A program made the position numbers and the translations under genes. The notes under the pieces are model-generated. The model saw only the letters and a program-made list of their open reading frames with translations. It was not told the origin of the DNA and made no database searches. This document shows positions 17,279-25,659 of a stretch of DNA of 64,000 nt, in pieces. Numbering within the stretch: position 1 is the stretch's first letter; each line of letters begins with the position of its first letter. This DNA is from Mesorhizobium opportunistum WSM2075 (GTDB lineage: Bacteria; Pseudomonadota; Alphaproteobacteria; Rhizobiales; Rhizobiaceae): assembly GCF_000176035.2 (NCBI RefSeq), contig NC_015675.1, forward strand, positions 2,236,001 through 2,300,000, given 5' to 3'.

Positions 17279-17893
17279 TCAAGGGGTGTGCAAGTTTGGG
17301 CCTGAGCCCGCGACAGTCTCGAAGACCAGTGCAACGTCATCATCGGTGAGCGTGACCGCGTTATACCAGTCCACTCGCGCGGCACCGGGTTGGAAACCGG
17401 GGTGGAAGAGATTGCTCCAGCTTTGCCTAAGGGCGATCCCCCATCTCGCGTTGTCATGTTTCAACAGGTTGACTAGGTCGCGTACGGGGCTAAGCCCCGG
17501 CTTGATCGTGATGCCTTTGGCGGATGCTAGGGCAACCAAAACATCGTGCTTTGCCTTGTCATCACCGGTCGAGACACGAATTGCCCGTTCCCAGTAATGA
17601 TAGAGGGCGATGACGAATGCCTTTCGCAACGCCATTAGAGCCTCATCGCTGGCCTCAATCTGCATATCCAAGACTTGCTCTTGGTCCCAAATGACATGGC
17701 CATCTTCCCGCTCACCGATCCATTCGCCGCCCGCATCGAGATATTTCTGATACGCCACCGCCTCGTTCTGCGCCCGCTCGACATCGGCACGAAGCGCCTG
17801 CACGGCCAATCGGAAACTCGCGTAGAGGATCTTGGTGCTCTCTTGAAAACGGTAACCGTGGAAATTGAAGTTGAGTTGGACCACCGCTTTCAC
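17279..17893 (-). CDS. Hypothetical helical protein, possibly HEPN-like
   Basis: This 204-residue, mostly helical protein probably starts at GTG 17893 after GGAAGG. It contains EALMALRKAFVIALYHYWER and later RDLVNLLKHDNARWG; the NLLKH pattern recalls HEPN-type helical domains found in toxin and defence proteins. That link is weak. It lies just downstream of the zinc-ribbon/PIN-like gene on the same strand with a gap of 39 bases, so the two may be co-transcribed. Confidence 0.6.
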   Translation of the reverse strand: MKAVVQLNFNFHGYRFQESTKILYASFRLAVQALRADVERAQNEAVAYQKYLDAGGEWIGEREDGHVIWDQEQVLDMQIEASDEALMALRKAFVIALYHYWERAIRVSTGDDKAKHDVLVALASAKGITIKPGLSPVRDLVNLLKHDNARWGIALRQSWSNLFHPGFQPGAARVDWYNAVTLTDDDVALVFETVAGSGPNLHTP

Positions 17894-17932
17894 ACCTTCC
17901 GCTTCGAGACGCCCCCTCGGGGATGGTTCTCG

Positions 17933-19120
17933 TCAGACTTTTAGCCTCGGATAGGCAGTCGCAAGACCAGAACGGTGTTCGTCCGTTACACCGTTCTTTA
18001 GTTGGTCAAGCCAAGCCAGAAACTCGTCCCAGTTATTTCTGGAGAACACTGCTGTCCCGTAACGACCGGTCAGGTCCACCGTATCGCGGTTGACGATTTC
18101 CGCCATCGGATTGTCCATTACGAAGGCATCGCAATATGGCGCGTAAGTCGAGATATGCTTTACGTCATAGTAGAACCCTGATAGCCGCTGGATGCTTCTA
18201 GCCCGATTGGTGTAAGCCCCGGCTTTCACCATGTCCTTGAGGGTCCCGTACATCCGCGCCTGAATGTCGTGATAGGGTGTATTGGTGAAGTGATCCGAGG
18301 CGAGGAATTCAATTACTTTTTTGATTCGACCCTCGGGGGGCTCCTCGCGGGGAAACCGGTAGCTAAGGCTGCGCACCACGGTCGCCATAATTGGTGAGTC
18401 CGACAGTGCGTCGAAATCCCCTTTTGCCATGCGGGTCATGTATGTGCCGAATGCGTCAAGGTAGCCCTTTGCAGCGGCATCGTGTTCAAGCCGTACGTTT
18501 TGCTCAAACGTGGCGGTGCTTTCGCGCCACCCCGGAAAGAGGTCCACAAGCCCCTCAATAGCTTCTGCTTTCAGTCGGCGAATAAGGTCGATGTCCCCAT
18601 GGTATTCGCCAACTTCGATACGGAAATACCCGTCCCATACGTCTAGATTGTCATGGAATGCGTCTTGGCGATGGGGGGTGTATGCAGCCGGTTCGCCCGA
18701 GCGCCACGCGTCGAAAGCGCGGTTTAACTGCGTCTGCTCTACCTCGTAGGCCGGCGCAAATTCGTAGCCACGGGCCGTGCTCTTGATGAACTCTAACAGT
18801 TCCTTATGCCCTGCCCACTGATGCGTTTCCTCCTCATGGACGCTGGAATAGGGCACCACCAACAACTGTAGCGAGGCAAGCTCGACTATGCGCTTGGCCG
18901 CTTCAACAAACTGCGCCTCATTTCCGCGCACGGCATGGCTGAAGAAGAACTGGTCGAGGTAGAGGACCTTCTTCTTCACGGGGGGCAAATAGCGCCGCTC
19001 ATTGTATCGACAGCGACCGCATCCAAGGTAGACGTGGTCTCCATAGACATCGACGTTGCCGAACTTGTCTTCTGCACCGCAGCCGGGGCAGCGGCCAAGC
19101 ACATATGAAACAAGAGCCAT
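17933..19120 (-). CDS. Zinc-ribbon protein with PIN-like domain
   Basis: This 395-residue protein has an N-terminal zinc ribbon (CPGCGAEDKFGN, then CGRCRYNERRY, residues 11-42). A domain with PIN-nuclease-like features follows: an Asp at the end of the first strand (KVLYLDQFFFSHAV), an acidic helix start after a strand (LLVVPYSSVHEEETHQW) and a late Asp strand (YCDAFVMDNPMAEIV). PIN domains are usually metal-dependent RNases in toxins and defence. I infer a nuclease role from these motifs only. It pairs with the gene at 17279 downstream. Confidence 0.65.
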   Translation of the reverse strand: MALVSYVLGRCPGCGAEDKFGNVDVYGDHVYLGCGRCRYNERRYLPPVKKKVLYLDQFFFSHAVRGNEAQFVEAAKRIVELASLQLLVVPYSSVHEEETHQWAGHKELLEFIKSTARGYEFAPAYEVEQTQLNRAFDAWRSGEPAAYTPHRQDAFHDNLDVWDGYFRIEVGEYHGDIDLIRRLKAEAIEGLVDLFPGWRESTATFEQNVRLEHDAAAKGYLDAFGTYMTRMAKGDFDALSDSPIMATVVRSLSYRFPREEPPEGRIKKVIEFLASDHFTNTPYHDIQARMYGTLKDMVKAGAYTNRARSIQRLSGFYYDVKHISTYAPYCDAFVMDNPMAEIVNRDTVDLTGRYGTAVFSRNNWDEFLAWLDQLKNGVTDEHRSGLATAYPRLKV

Positions 19121-19243
19121 CGTTAGCCACCCGTAAGACGCTGCTATGATTCCTTATAGCAAAACCCGAGGCGGTGCGCCGATGCAGTGATTTTCGAGGC
19201 CTCTTTCCACGAGGCCACAAGCCAAAACCTCAACCAGCTAGCA

Positions 19244-19507
19244 CTATTCCATGGCGGGGACTTCACCGCCAACAAAGAGCGTCGTCGGCTCCCCGTATTC
19301 GCCCAGCGACGGGTTGGCTTCACGCGACCATGCAATGACGCCGGCATGTTTCCCAGCTAAGCCTCTTGCGGTCCTTATGGCGCGGTCCTCGGTCTGTTGC
19401 TCGGCTGGCCCGAAGACCGGCTGAAGGTCTCCCGTCTCATCGCGGTCGAATGCGGTGACCACAATCAGTTTTGGGGCCTTCTGCTGCGGAAGTAGGTTAT
19501 CTGACAT
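19244..19507 (-). CDS. Small conserved hypothetical protein
   Basis: This 87-residue protein starts at the ATG at 19507 (SDNLLPQQKAPKLIVV). It reads VTAFDRDETGDLQPVF, then HAGVIAWSREANPSLGEYGE, a pattern I recall from small rhizobial proteins of unknown function. It is the last of five tiny genes on the minus strand between 19.2 and 20.5 kb. Confidence 0.65.
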   Translation of the reverse strand: MSDNLLPQQKAPKLIVVTAFDRDETGDLQPVFGPAEQQTEDRAIRTARGLAGKHAGVIAWSREANPSLGEYGEPTTLFVGGEVPAME

Positions 19508-19533
19508 GCTGGGTGACCTTTGTTGGGGGTTCG

Positions 19534-19752
19534 TCAATCGGTTCCGCCGCGTCGGCCACGGTGCCACCCCCGGCTGAAGCCGTAGCTCACTGCGGGAGCC
19601 CATAGGGCAACCTCACGCTCCAATGTGGCGTTGGCGGCAAGAAGGGCCTTCACTGCCTCTCTGGCGTCTCCTCCGTTTGCAGCAATGGCCTCGTCGGCGG
19701 CAAGCTCCCATTCACTGGAGGGCGGGGCAGGGTTGTCTCGTTTGGGGGTCAT
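19534..19752 (-). CDS. Small protein with the KALL-N-LE helix motif
   Basis: This 72-residue protein carries GGDAREAVKALLAANATLER in its middle, a motif shared with two neighbours (20065 and 20286). It ends in VSYGFSRGWHRGRR, a basic tail. Function unknown. It follows the 103-residue gene by four bases, so it is probably part of one operon of tiny genes. Confidence 0.6.
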   Translation of the reverse strand: MTPKRDNPAPPSSEWELAADEAIAANGGDAREAVKALLAANATLEREVALWAPAVSYGFSRGWHRGRRGGTD

Positions 19753-19756
19753 CTGC

Positions 19757-20068
19757 TTACGCTGCAAACAGCTCAAGCTGCCGGTCGTCATGGGGCCGCT
19801 CATAGTAGCCCGGCGATCGTCGTTCGGCGTACTCCTCGGCCAACCTGTATGGCTCGAAATATGCGACACGCAACAATGGAAGGATGCGTTCTTCGTAGAG
19901 GTCCATCTCGTCGGCGGACAGCTCCTCCAGGTAGCATCCGGCCAGCCTGTGTGCAGCATCGTCCTCGGGGACCTCAGGGCAAGCCTCCTCAAAGGTCTCG
20001 CTCCACTCATCTGCGGTATCGAAACCGTAGGGAGGCACAGGGTCCAGTCGCGTGTTCACCGCTATCAT
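19757..20068 (-). CDS. Small acidic hypothetical protein
   Basis: This 103-residue protein is rich in Glu and Asp (WSETFEEACPEVPEDDAAHR; ADEMDLYEERILPLLRVAYF). No family is recognised. Its start overlaps the stop of the gene upstream by four bases, so translation is coupled within the small-gene operon. Confidence 0.6.
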   Translation of the reverse strand: MIAVNTRLDPVPPYGFDTADEWSETFEEACPEVPEDDAAHRLAGCYLEELSADEMDLYEERILPLLRVAYFEPYRLAEEYAERRSPGYYERPHDDRQLELFAA

Positions 20069-20274
20069 CCCACCACAGGCGGTGTATCGTCGTATCCGAT
20101 AGAGACGATCCCCGGATGCCGGTGGGCTATAGCAAGTATCTGGGTCTCAAGCTCGCAGTTGTAGGCCATGAGTGCTTTCACGGTCTCTAGCGGGCTCTCA
20201 TATCGTGCTATCAGCTTCACCGCTTCCGAGTGCAGTTCGGCTTTGCCTTCGGCGTCCAAATGCATGATGCCCAT
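20065..20274 (-). CDS. Small protein with the KAL-N-LE helix motif
   Basis: This 69-residue protein contains YESPLETVKALMAYNCELET, clearly parallel to GGDAREAVKALLAANATLER in the gene at 19534. Short, probably one or two helices, function unknown. It overlaps the next gene by four bases. Confidence 0.6.
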   Translation of the reverse strand: MGIMHLDAEGKAELHSEAVKLIARYESPLETVKALMAYNCELETQILAIAHRHPGIVSIGYDDTPPVVG

Positions 20275-20285
20275 GGCGGCTTCTC

Positions 20286-20474
20286 CTATCGTGTCGCGCG
20301 GCGCGGTGCAGTGAGCCCGTCAAGCTGCTCTTGGAGGCGTCCGTTGAGGACGATCATTTCCTTGAGCGCTTTCATTACGTTGCCCCTGTGGGCGGCTACG
20401 AATTTGTCGGCAACGGCTTGAAGAGCGGCCTCTTGGCGGCTGTCCAGTGTCACAATGTGGTCCACAGCAATCAC
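20286..20474 (-). CDS. Small protein with the KAL-N-LE helix motif, first of the cluster
   Basis: This 62-residue protein contains HRGNVMKALKEMIVLNGRLQ, the third copy of the motif in this cluster. It is the promoter-proximal gene of the five. Its function is unknown; its size and helix would suit a protein-protein adaptor (speculation). Confidence 0.55.
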   Translation of the reverse strand: MIAVDHIVTLDSRQEAALQAVADKFVAAHRGNVMKALKEMIVLNGRLQEQLDGLTAPRRATR

Positions 20475-20566
20475 TCCAAACGCTTAGATGTCCGCAGTGA
20501 ACAAAAAGAGAACATAAATGTCAAGGGCGGATTGACCGGTCGAGGAATGAGTTCCTATTTTGAGCC

Positions 20567-20884
20567 ATGCCTGACACTGGTGGAAGACGAAAGCGCGGCG
20601 GCGAATGGAAGCTCAGCAATGCCCATGAGACTGGGCAACTCGTGCTCGTCCGTTGCGGGCTGTGCAACGTCAAGCGCTGGTATCAGCCGAGTGACCTGAG
20701 GGAAATCTTCGGGGATATCGAAGCCGAGTTAGTGGGGAACAAAATGACCTGCAAACGGTGTGGCAAGAACGATTGCATGCACGCCGAGACACAAAACCCA
20801 TCGGCCAGGGAGCGGCAGGGCATTCGGGTGACGCGGCTTGTCGAAATCAGGACGCTGCGTCGCGTGATCTGGCGAGAGGATTGA
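20567..20884 (+). CDS. Small zinc-ribbon-like protein
   Basis: This 105-residue basic protein has cysteines arranged CGLCNVKRWYQP and CKRCGKNDC, a likely zinc ribbon, which suggests nucleic-acid or protein binding. No known family can be named. It diverges from the operon of tiny minus-strand genes, with which it shares a promoter region of about 90 bases. Confidence 0.6.
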   Translation: MPDTGGRRKRGGEWKLSNAHETGQLVLVRCGLCNVKRWYQPSDLREIFGDIEAELVGNKMTCKRCGKNDCMHAETQNPSARERQGIRVTRLVEIRTLRRVIWRED

Positions 20885-20982
20885 AGTCATTTCCGAATGG
20901 GCGTTATCGACACGCAGACCCTTTCGCGGAATGACTATCAAAGATCCAATTTTGGATCGACAAATAAGAGCGGTGCGGAGCG

Positions 20983-22032
20983 TTGATCACAAGACCAATA
21001 TCAATACTGAAATCGCTTTGGTCTCGGCTACCGGATGGCCGGTGGGGCATCACTGATCTCAAGGGCCTCAAATTGACCCCCAAACCGGGTTTCGATGCCA
21101 ATTACTTCATATTGGAAGGCGACATTGAACTTATGACGTCCACCCCAAGCCAGAACATACATGAGGCATTCGCTTCATTCGGACGTACCGACTTTCTCAT
21201 GAAGCAGAGTGTAGTCCCTGTCGTTGCCTGGGGCGAGGGTGATGATTTCATTCGCTGTATCGGGACGGCTTCCATTATTAGTTGTACCGGCTATGTGATG
21301 ACCGCAGCCCATATCCTCATGGACCCCTTTGATAGCGGCTATGGTGCGACTCGGCAGGGTAATCAAATGGTCCTCGCCGACAAATTGAATTTCGGCGTTT
21401 TTGTCCCCTACAACCCCGCCTACGGCTCACGAGGATTTAGGTACTTTGGTTTTCATAAATTCTGGCTTTGGGGACAGTGGAAGGAAAGCCCCCTAATCTA
21501 CGAGAGGGACAGATTCGAGTATTTGACAGACATTGCGATCTGCAAGATCGGGGAGATGCCATACGGTGCTGCCCATCAACCCCTCAATTTATCATTGAAC
21601 CCCTTTGTGCCGGGCGAAGCAGCATACGCGCTGGGTTATGCCGAGATGGGCGATATTCCCTTGGACTACGGAAAGGATGGAATGATCATCAAAGACTTCC
21701 AAATGGACCTTTTTGTCTCTGTGGGTGAGGTGATGCGGGTATTTCCCGAGAACCATTTGCAGAAAGACGTGCCCACCCCCGGCCCGAGTTTTGACTTCAA
21801 CGCAAAAATCCCCGGCAAAATGAGCGGAGCGCCGATATTTGGCGGCCAAGGGGCGGTCATCCGTGGTGCGGTCAGCCGGAGTTTCTCAGGCGAGCGTCAC
21901 GCTTTTGGTGCGATGCTGGGGCCGGCAATGCATCTACCTCTCGATGAACCTCAAATTACGGGCAGGACACTGAGGACCCTGGTCGAAACGGGGAACGAGG
22001 GTATGGCCAGAGTGCAGGGCGCCGGTCTCTAA
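20983..22032 (+). CDS. Trypsin-like serine protease
   Basis: This 349-residue protein has a chymotrypsin-fold protease triad: His110 (GYVMTAAHIL), Asp183 (EYLTDIAICKIG) and Ser281 (GKMSGAPIFGG). There is no signal peptide, so it is probably cytoplasmic, as for protease modules of bacterial conflict systems. A start at TTG 20983 gives the listed length; the first ATG is 51 codons in and would still keep the domain. It converges on an SRAP gene. A second trypsin-like gene lies at 27267. Confidence 0.78.
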   Translation: MITRPISILKSLWSRLPDGRWGITDLKGLKLTPKPGFDANYFILEGDIELMTSTPSQNIHEAFASFGRTDFLMKQSVVPVVAWGEGDDFIRCIGTASIISCTGYVMTAAHILMDPFDSGYGATRQGNQMVLADKLNFGVFVPYNPAYGSRGFRYFGFHKFWLWGQWKESPLIYERDRFEYLTDIAICKIGEMPYGAAHQPLNLSLNPFVPGEAAYALGYAEMGDIPLDYGKDGMIIKDFQMDLFVSVGEVMRVFPENHLQKDVPTPGPSFDFNAKIPGKMSGAPIFGGQGAVIRGAVSRSFSGERHAFGAMLGPAMHLPLDEPQITGRTLRTLVETGNEGMARVQGAGL

Positions 22033-22072
22033 TCGCACGTTGCTCCTGCGCACCGCTGCATTTTGACTAGTC

Positions 22073-22786
22073 CTAAAGCAACGGCAGCTGCCCGTTGGCG
22101 TCTCCGGCCCCCTGCGGAAACTTGATTTGCGTTGCCGGCTTCTCAACAATGACAAGCGCGTCGTCCGGCGCTGTCCGCTGTAGCCGCTTCGCCTCTGACC
22201 ACGGCGCGGTAAGCCAAGTCTCCGTTTCCTCTTGCGTGGTCAAAATCACTGGCATCGCCTTCTCATGGATCGGCGCAATGAGGGCGTTAGGTTTGGTTGT
22301 CATGAACCCGTACAATTCGAAGTCCCCCGGCCCGTCCTTCACTCTGCGGACACCCTGCCAGCGCGTCCAAAGGCCAGCAAAGAAGAACAGCGGTCGGTCC
22401 TTGCTCCGGGCAAACCAGTAGTTCCGCTGGATACCGGTCTCGGGGTCCTTATCGCTCGGCGTGGGGCTGGGCTCTGCGAAGCTCGTAACGGGCACCACAC
22501 AGCGGTTCTCGATGCCGACATACTGTTGCCAATGGCCGTACTGGGGATTGCGTATGTTGGTGGTGCCGTAGTCGGCTTTGCCCTTCACCCGTTCTAGTGG
22601 GGTAGGCATGCCCCATAGAAGCTTGATGAGCTCGCGTTGACCGTCAGCGGCATTGCGGACCACTGCGCCGGGCATGTTGGGGTAAACGTCAAGGGAGGGC
22701 TCAAGGTTGCCCATGATATCGCGCAAAGCTCGTGTCCACTCGCGGATCGCATCTTGGCTAGTAGTGATGTTGTAGAGGTTACACAT
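22073..22786 (-). CDS. SRAP-domain protein (YedK/HMCES family)
   Basis: This 237-residue protein begins Met-Cys-Asn-Leu-Tyr; the Cys becomes the N-terminus and forms a covalent link to abasic sites in single-stranded DNA. Other family features are TTNIRNP, RCVVPVTSFAEP and the catalytic His in PIHEKAMPVIL. The family shields abasic sites and is common on mobile elements. The start must be the ATG at 22786, because extra residues before Cys2 would abolish activity. A degenerate second copy lies at 27160-27240. Confidence 0.9.
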   Translation of the reverse strand: MCNLYNITTSQDAIREWTRALRDIMGNLEPSLDVYPNMPGAVVRNAADGQRELIKLLWGMPTPLERVKGKADYGTTNIRNPQYGHWQQYVGIENRCVVPVTSFAEPSPTPSDKDPETGIQRNYWFARSKDRPLFFFAGLWTRWQGVRRVKDGPGDFELYGFMTTKPNALIAPIHEKAMPVILTTQEETETWLTAPWSEAKRLQRTAPDDALVIVEKPATQIKFPQGAGDANGQLPLL

Positions 22787-22837
22787 TAGACCTATCATCC
22801 AAATCGGAGACCGTGGGGCACTTGGGGAGGTGCGTGC

Positions 22838-23368
22838 ATGTTTGACTGGCTCACTGGCCGACGCAAGCGGGATCAAGCTTTCATCGCCGAAATGGTAAGG
22901 GCCACCGCTGCCGGCAGCAATCTAGCGTCGTTGCGAAGCGCCCTCTCGACTGTTGGCGTAAAACTTCCAACGGCTCCGGGGCCGGAGCTTGTTGCGGAGG
23001 CTGCGGCGGGGCTGGCTCACAGCCTGTTGCGGAGCACGGGTAAAGGTCTTGAAGACGACGATGTACTTTTCACTGCGGGCTTGTTCACTTTCGTGGCCGC
23101 CAATCATTTCTCGTTTAAAATAGCGGAGTCGTTCGAGCAGTCAGCCACATTGGCGATAGCGGCGCTAGTGGGCTATTCTAGACCCGATTTTGACAGGCTC
23201 CACGAACCTGTCGTTAATGCCTACAATTCAATGAGCGGCGCTGAATCGTCTCCCATCCTCGGCATCGGAAAGACTATTGCGCGTTGGGCTGAAACCCCGA
23301 GTGCCGAGAACCACGGCAGCCTAACTAGACTATTTTCGTTCTGTCTTGAGCACGTTGGCCCAGCTTAG
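22838..23368 (+). CDS. Hypothetical protein
   Basis: This 176-residue protein has a basic N-terminus (FDWLTGRRKRDQAF) and a helical body (ATLAIAALVGYSRPDFDRL). No signal or motif is recognised. It diverges from the SRAP gene with a 51-base gap, so the two may share a promoter region. Confidence 0.6.
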   Translation: MFDWLTGRRKRDQAFIAEMVRATAAGSNLASLRSALSTVGVKLPTAPGPELVAEAAAGLAHSLLRSTGKGLEDDDVLFTAGLFTFVAANHFSFKIAESFEQSATLAIAALVGYSRPDFDRLHEPVVNAYNSMSGAESSPILGIGKTIARWAETPSAENHGSLTRLFSFCLEHVGPA

Positions 23369-23610
23369 AGTGCCGGCACTGGCTTGTCTCGACAGCTAAA
23401 CTTGCCGCCGGTCCCCGAGTCGTTGATGATCGCGTTGTAGAATCTGCCCTTAGAGCCTGCGGCCAACAGTGCCGACACCCAATTCCCCTGTGCATTCGAA
23501 TTTGGCGAGGTCCACAGGGCCGCGATACTTCACGTCAACGGTTTCGCAAAAGCAGAGCCCATGGGTAGGAGAAGCGATAGCGCCGCAAGACCGCATGAGA
23601 GAATTCTCAT
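23365..23610 (-). pseudogene. Decayed secreted KTSC-like protein gene
   Basis: On the minus strand, an ATG at 23610 begins a clear signal peptide (RILSCGLAALSLLLPMGSAF). After a frame change comes ETVDVKYRGPVDLAKFECT, and after another the ending GSKGRFYNAIINDSGTGGKF with a final CRDKPVPAL. This matches the two ends of secreted rhizobial proteins with a KTSC domain; the central part is deleted. It is a broken gene in the gap before the 387-residue protein. Confidence 0.55.
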
Positions 23611-23686
23611 GAAATTTTTATTTCCTGAATAACAAATCGGATGTTCACAATGATAACATCATTCAATAAAACGCAGGGGGGAGTGC

Positions 23687-24850
23687 ATGGCAGAAACAGA
23701 AGAAGACTATCGGTTCAACCGAAGGCTGGAGCGCCTGGAACTGATTACGGCAATTCTAGCCTTAAACCCCGGTTTCGAGCCCGACCGCTCCGCGCTTAAG
23801 AGATTGAAAAAGGCCTTGCGCTGGGATCGGTCACACCCGCTCGATGATCAGAACATGTACGAACTGGCCAGAGCCATTGTGAACGGGAAGTCCAGGGTTA
23901 CGGAAGACATCGGCTACGAAGGAGATGGCCCCTTCAACACGTATCGTTTCTATGGACAGATGAGCTACATTGAGCGTCAATCTAAGAGGCTGGAGGTTCA
24001 GATAACCCAGCTACAGCGAGCGCAAAGACAAGCGGACATAGAGATACATTCTTGGCTTACAATTCAGTCGATGGGCCTAGACACGAAAGCGGTCCCACTA
24101 ACCAGATTCATACCGTTGAAGGTTTATCTCTCTGACACGACCGATACCAAAGTTGACGAAGTGGCGGCTGCACTATCGGATCTAGTTGAAGCTGTCGACT
24201 TTGAGATTGCGGACGAATTTCCTGGGATCAGAGGCTCATGGTTTCAGAAATGGTTCGCTAAGACAAAAGAGGTCGCCACGAGCGATGCCGTGACCCAGCG
24301 GTTGGCGAAGGTCGAGCATGCTCTGGAAATCAAAGGCTTAGCTTTGCCCCAAGCCGAGGCCGATGACAAACTTGCAAGCGCGGTCGAGCGGCTTTCAAAG
24401 TCTACGGAGAGCGTTCCACACGCGGCGATGCAGGTCGGCTCCATTCTATTCGTAAAAGTGACGGTGCGCGGTGTACCGTCCATGCAAGTGCGGACGCTAT
24501 CTGCAACAGAGATGATCCAGTTGGAGAGGAATCCCGGTCTGTTGGCGTCGCCCCAGGATATTCTAAAGAGATTGTCAGACTTGTGCTCGGATGAAGCGAG
24601 TTCCGACGAAAAAAAAGCTGATCTAGCTAAACCCAGCGTTCCGCCCATTCACGACAATATGGATTCAATCAAAAAATATATCACTAAAGCGAATGGCAAG
24701 TTGGCATCAAAGGGACCGAGTGTGTTGTCCGTGGAGCAGTTGAGGATTTTGGAAGACCTTCTTGCAAAGGAGGGGATAAAAAACTCGAAACAAGATTCCC
24801 CTCCGCCGCTGCTGGGGGCTCCAAAATCTCCAAAAAATCCGAGAGGCTGA
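23687..24850 (+). CDS. Hypothetical protein with a recognisable but unnamed helical domain
   Basis: This is a 387-residue soluble protein. The first 120 residues are basic and helical. From about 140 to 300 comes a pattern I have seen in uncharacterised bacterial proteins: LKVYLSDTTDTKVDEVAAAL, GIRGSWFQKWFAKTKEVATS, RLAKVEHALEIKGLALPQAE, and AAMQVGSILFVKVT with LSATEMIQLERNPGLL. It may be an effector-associated or sensor domain of conflict systems, but I cannot name it. The Pro/Ser-rich tail looks disordered. A small membrane protein gene follows after 140 bases. Confidence 0.65.
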   Translation: MAETEEDYRFNRRLERLELITAILALNPGFEPDRSALKRLKKALRWDRSHPLDDQNMYELARAIVNGKSRVTEDIGYEGDGPFNTYRFYGQMSYIERQSKRLEVQITQLQRAQRQADIEIHSWLTIQSMGLDTKAVPLTRFIPLKVYLSDTTDTKVDEVAAALSDLVEAVDFEIADEFPGIRGSWFQKWFAKTKEVATSDAVTQRLAKVEHALEIKGLALPQAEADDKLASAVERLSKSTESVPHAAMQVGSILFVKVTVRGVPSMQVRTLSATEMIQLERNPGLLASPQDILKRLSDLCSDEASSDEKKADLAKPSVPPIHDNMDSIKKYITKANGKLASKGPSVLSVEQLRILEDLLAKEGIKNSKQDSPPPLLGAPKSPKNPRG

Positions 24851-24990
24851 ACGCGACAATTGTTGAACCGAAGCAAACCGAAGCCCCCGAAGGGGTGAGA
24901 GTTTTCTAGTCCAACCTTGGGCTTTGACTTTAATTTTACTATGGAAGTAGGTCCGTTCTCTTTTTTTGCAAAAAGATCTTGGAGGGGGAA

Positions 24991-25614
24991 ATGGTCGGGA
25001 CTCTGACTGCCATGGTGGCGATACCGATGTTTATTCTAAACAGTCTAGCGGGAATCGTCGGTGGCATATGGCTGATCTATCTAGGCGAGTGGAAACTTGT
25101 GGTCGCCGGTTTTTTGGTGGCGGTGGCCGCGCCGTTTTGGGCAAGTCTTCTGATTTTGCCCGGCTTGTTGTTCGCTGTTCCGGCTGCTGCGGCTCTTGAG
25201 AGGGGGGACGGCGTCATCGGGACCCTGTTGGCGTCGTTGACAGGTCTGTGGAGTTACGGCGTTGTGACAGTGTGGTGCCTTGCCGCGTTTTGGTATGTCC
25301 CCCAGCATTGGCACCGAGGCGAGCCTATATTTCCGTTCTTATTGTTCTCCTACGCGGTTGCGACTGGACCGTGGGCGGTAGTGGCCCAAAAGGATGCGCA
25401 GAGCGGTGGCGGCGAGGCTGCACGACTCACAACTTCGGGCGCGTGTATCGGTAGCGCATTATTCATGGGCTATGTTCTGCTTTCACGTCGCCCCGACTTC
25501 ATGACCGCGATCTGGTTTGTGATTGTGCCAATGGCACTCATGTTCTTGTTCTCGGTTTTTGCCGTCATTGTGGATGCTCGCCAGCAAGCTAGGAGGCAAA
25601 GGGGCGCTTGGTAG
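24991..25614 (+). CDS. Multi-pass membrane protein of unknown function
   Basis: This 207-residue protein has about six membrane helices (LNSLAGIVGGIWLIYL, VAGFLVAVAAPFWASLLI and others) and a basic tail ARQQARRQRGAW. ATG at 24991 follows GGAGGGGG and is preferred to an upstream TTG. The downstream lipoprotein gene is 45 bases away on the same strand. No known family is recognised. Confidence 0.65.
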   Translation: MVGTLTAMVAIPMFILNSLAGIVGGIWLIYLGEWKLVVAGFLVAVAAPFWASLLILPGLLFAVPAAAALERGDGVIGTLLASLTGLWSYGVVTVWCLAAFWYVPQHWHRGEPIFPFLLFSYAVATGPWAVVAQKDAQSGGGEAARLTTSGACIGSALFMGYVLLSRRPDFMTAIWFVIVPMALMFLFSVFAVIVDARQQARRQRGAW

Positions 25615-25659
25615 CAGTCGTGATAGCCTCAAGGCCTCTTTGCACCGGACGAAAATGAA

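Noticed and set aside
19534..20274. CRISPR-like or other array in the small-gene cluster
   Set aside because: The repeated signal is in the protein motif, not in the DNA; spacing is irregular and no direct repeats of CRISPR type were seen here or elsewhere in the window.
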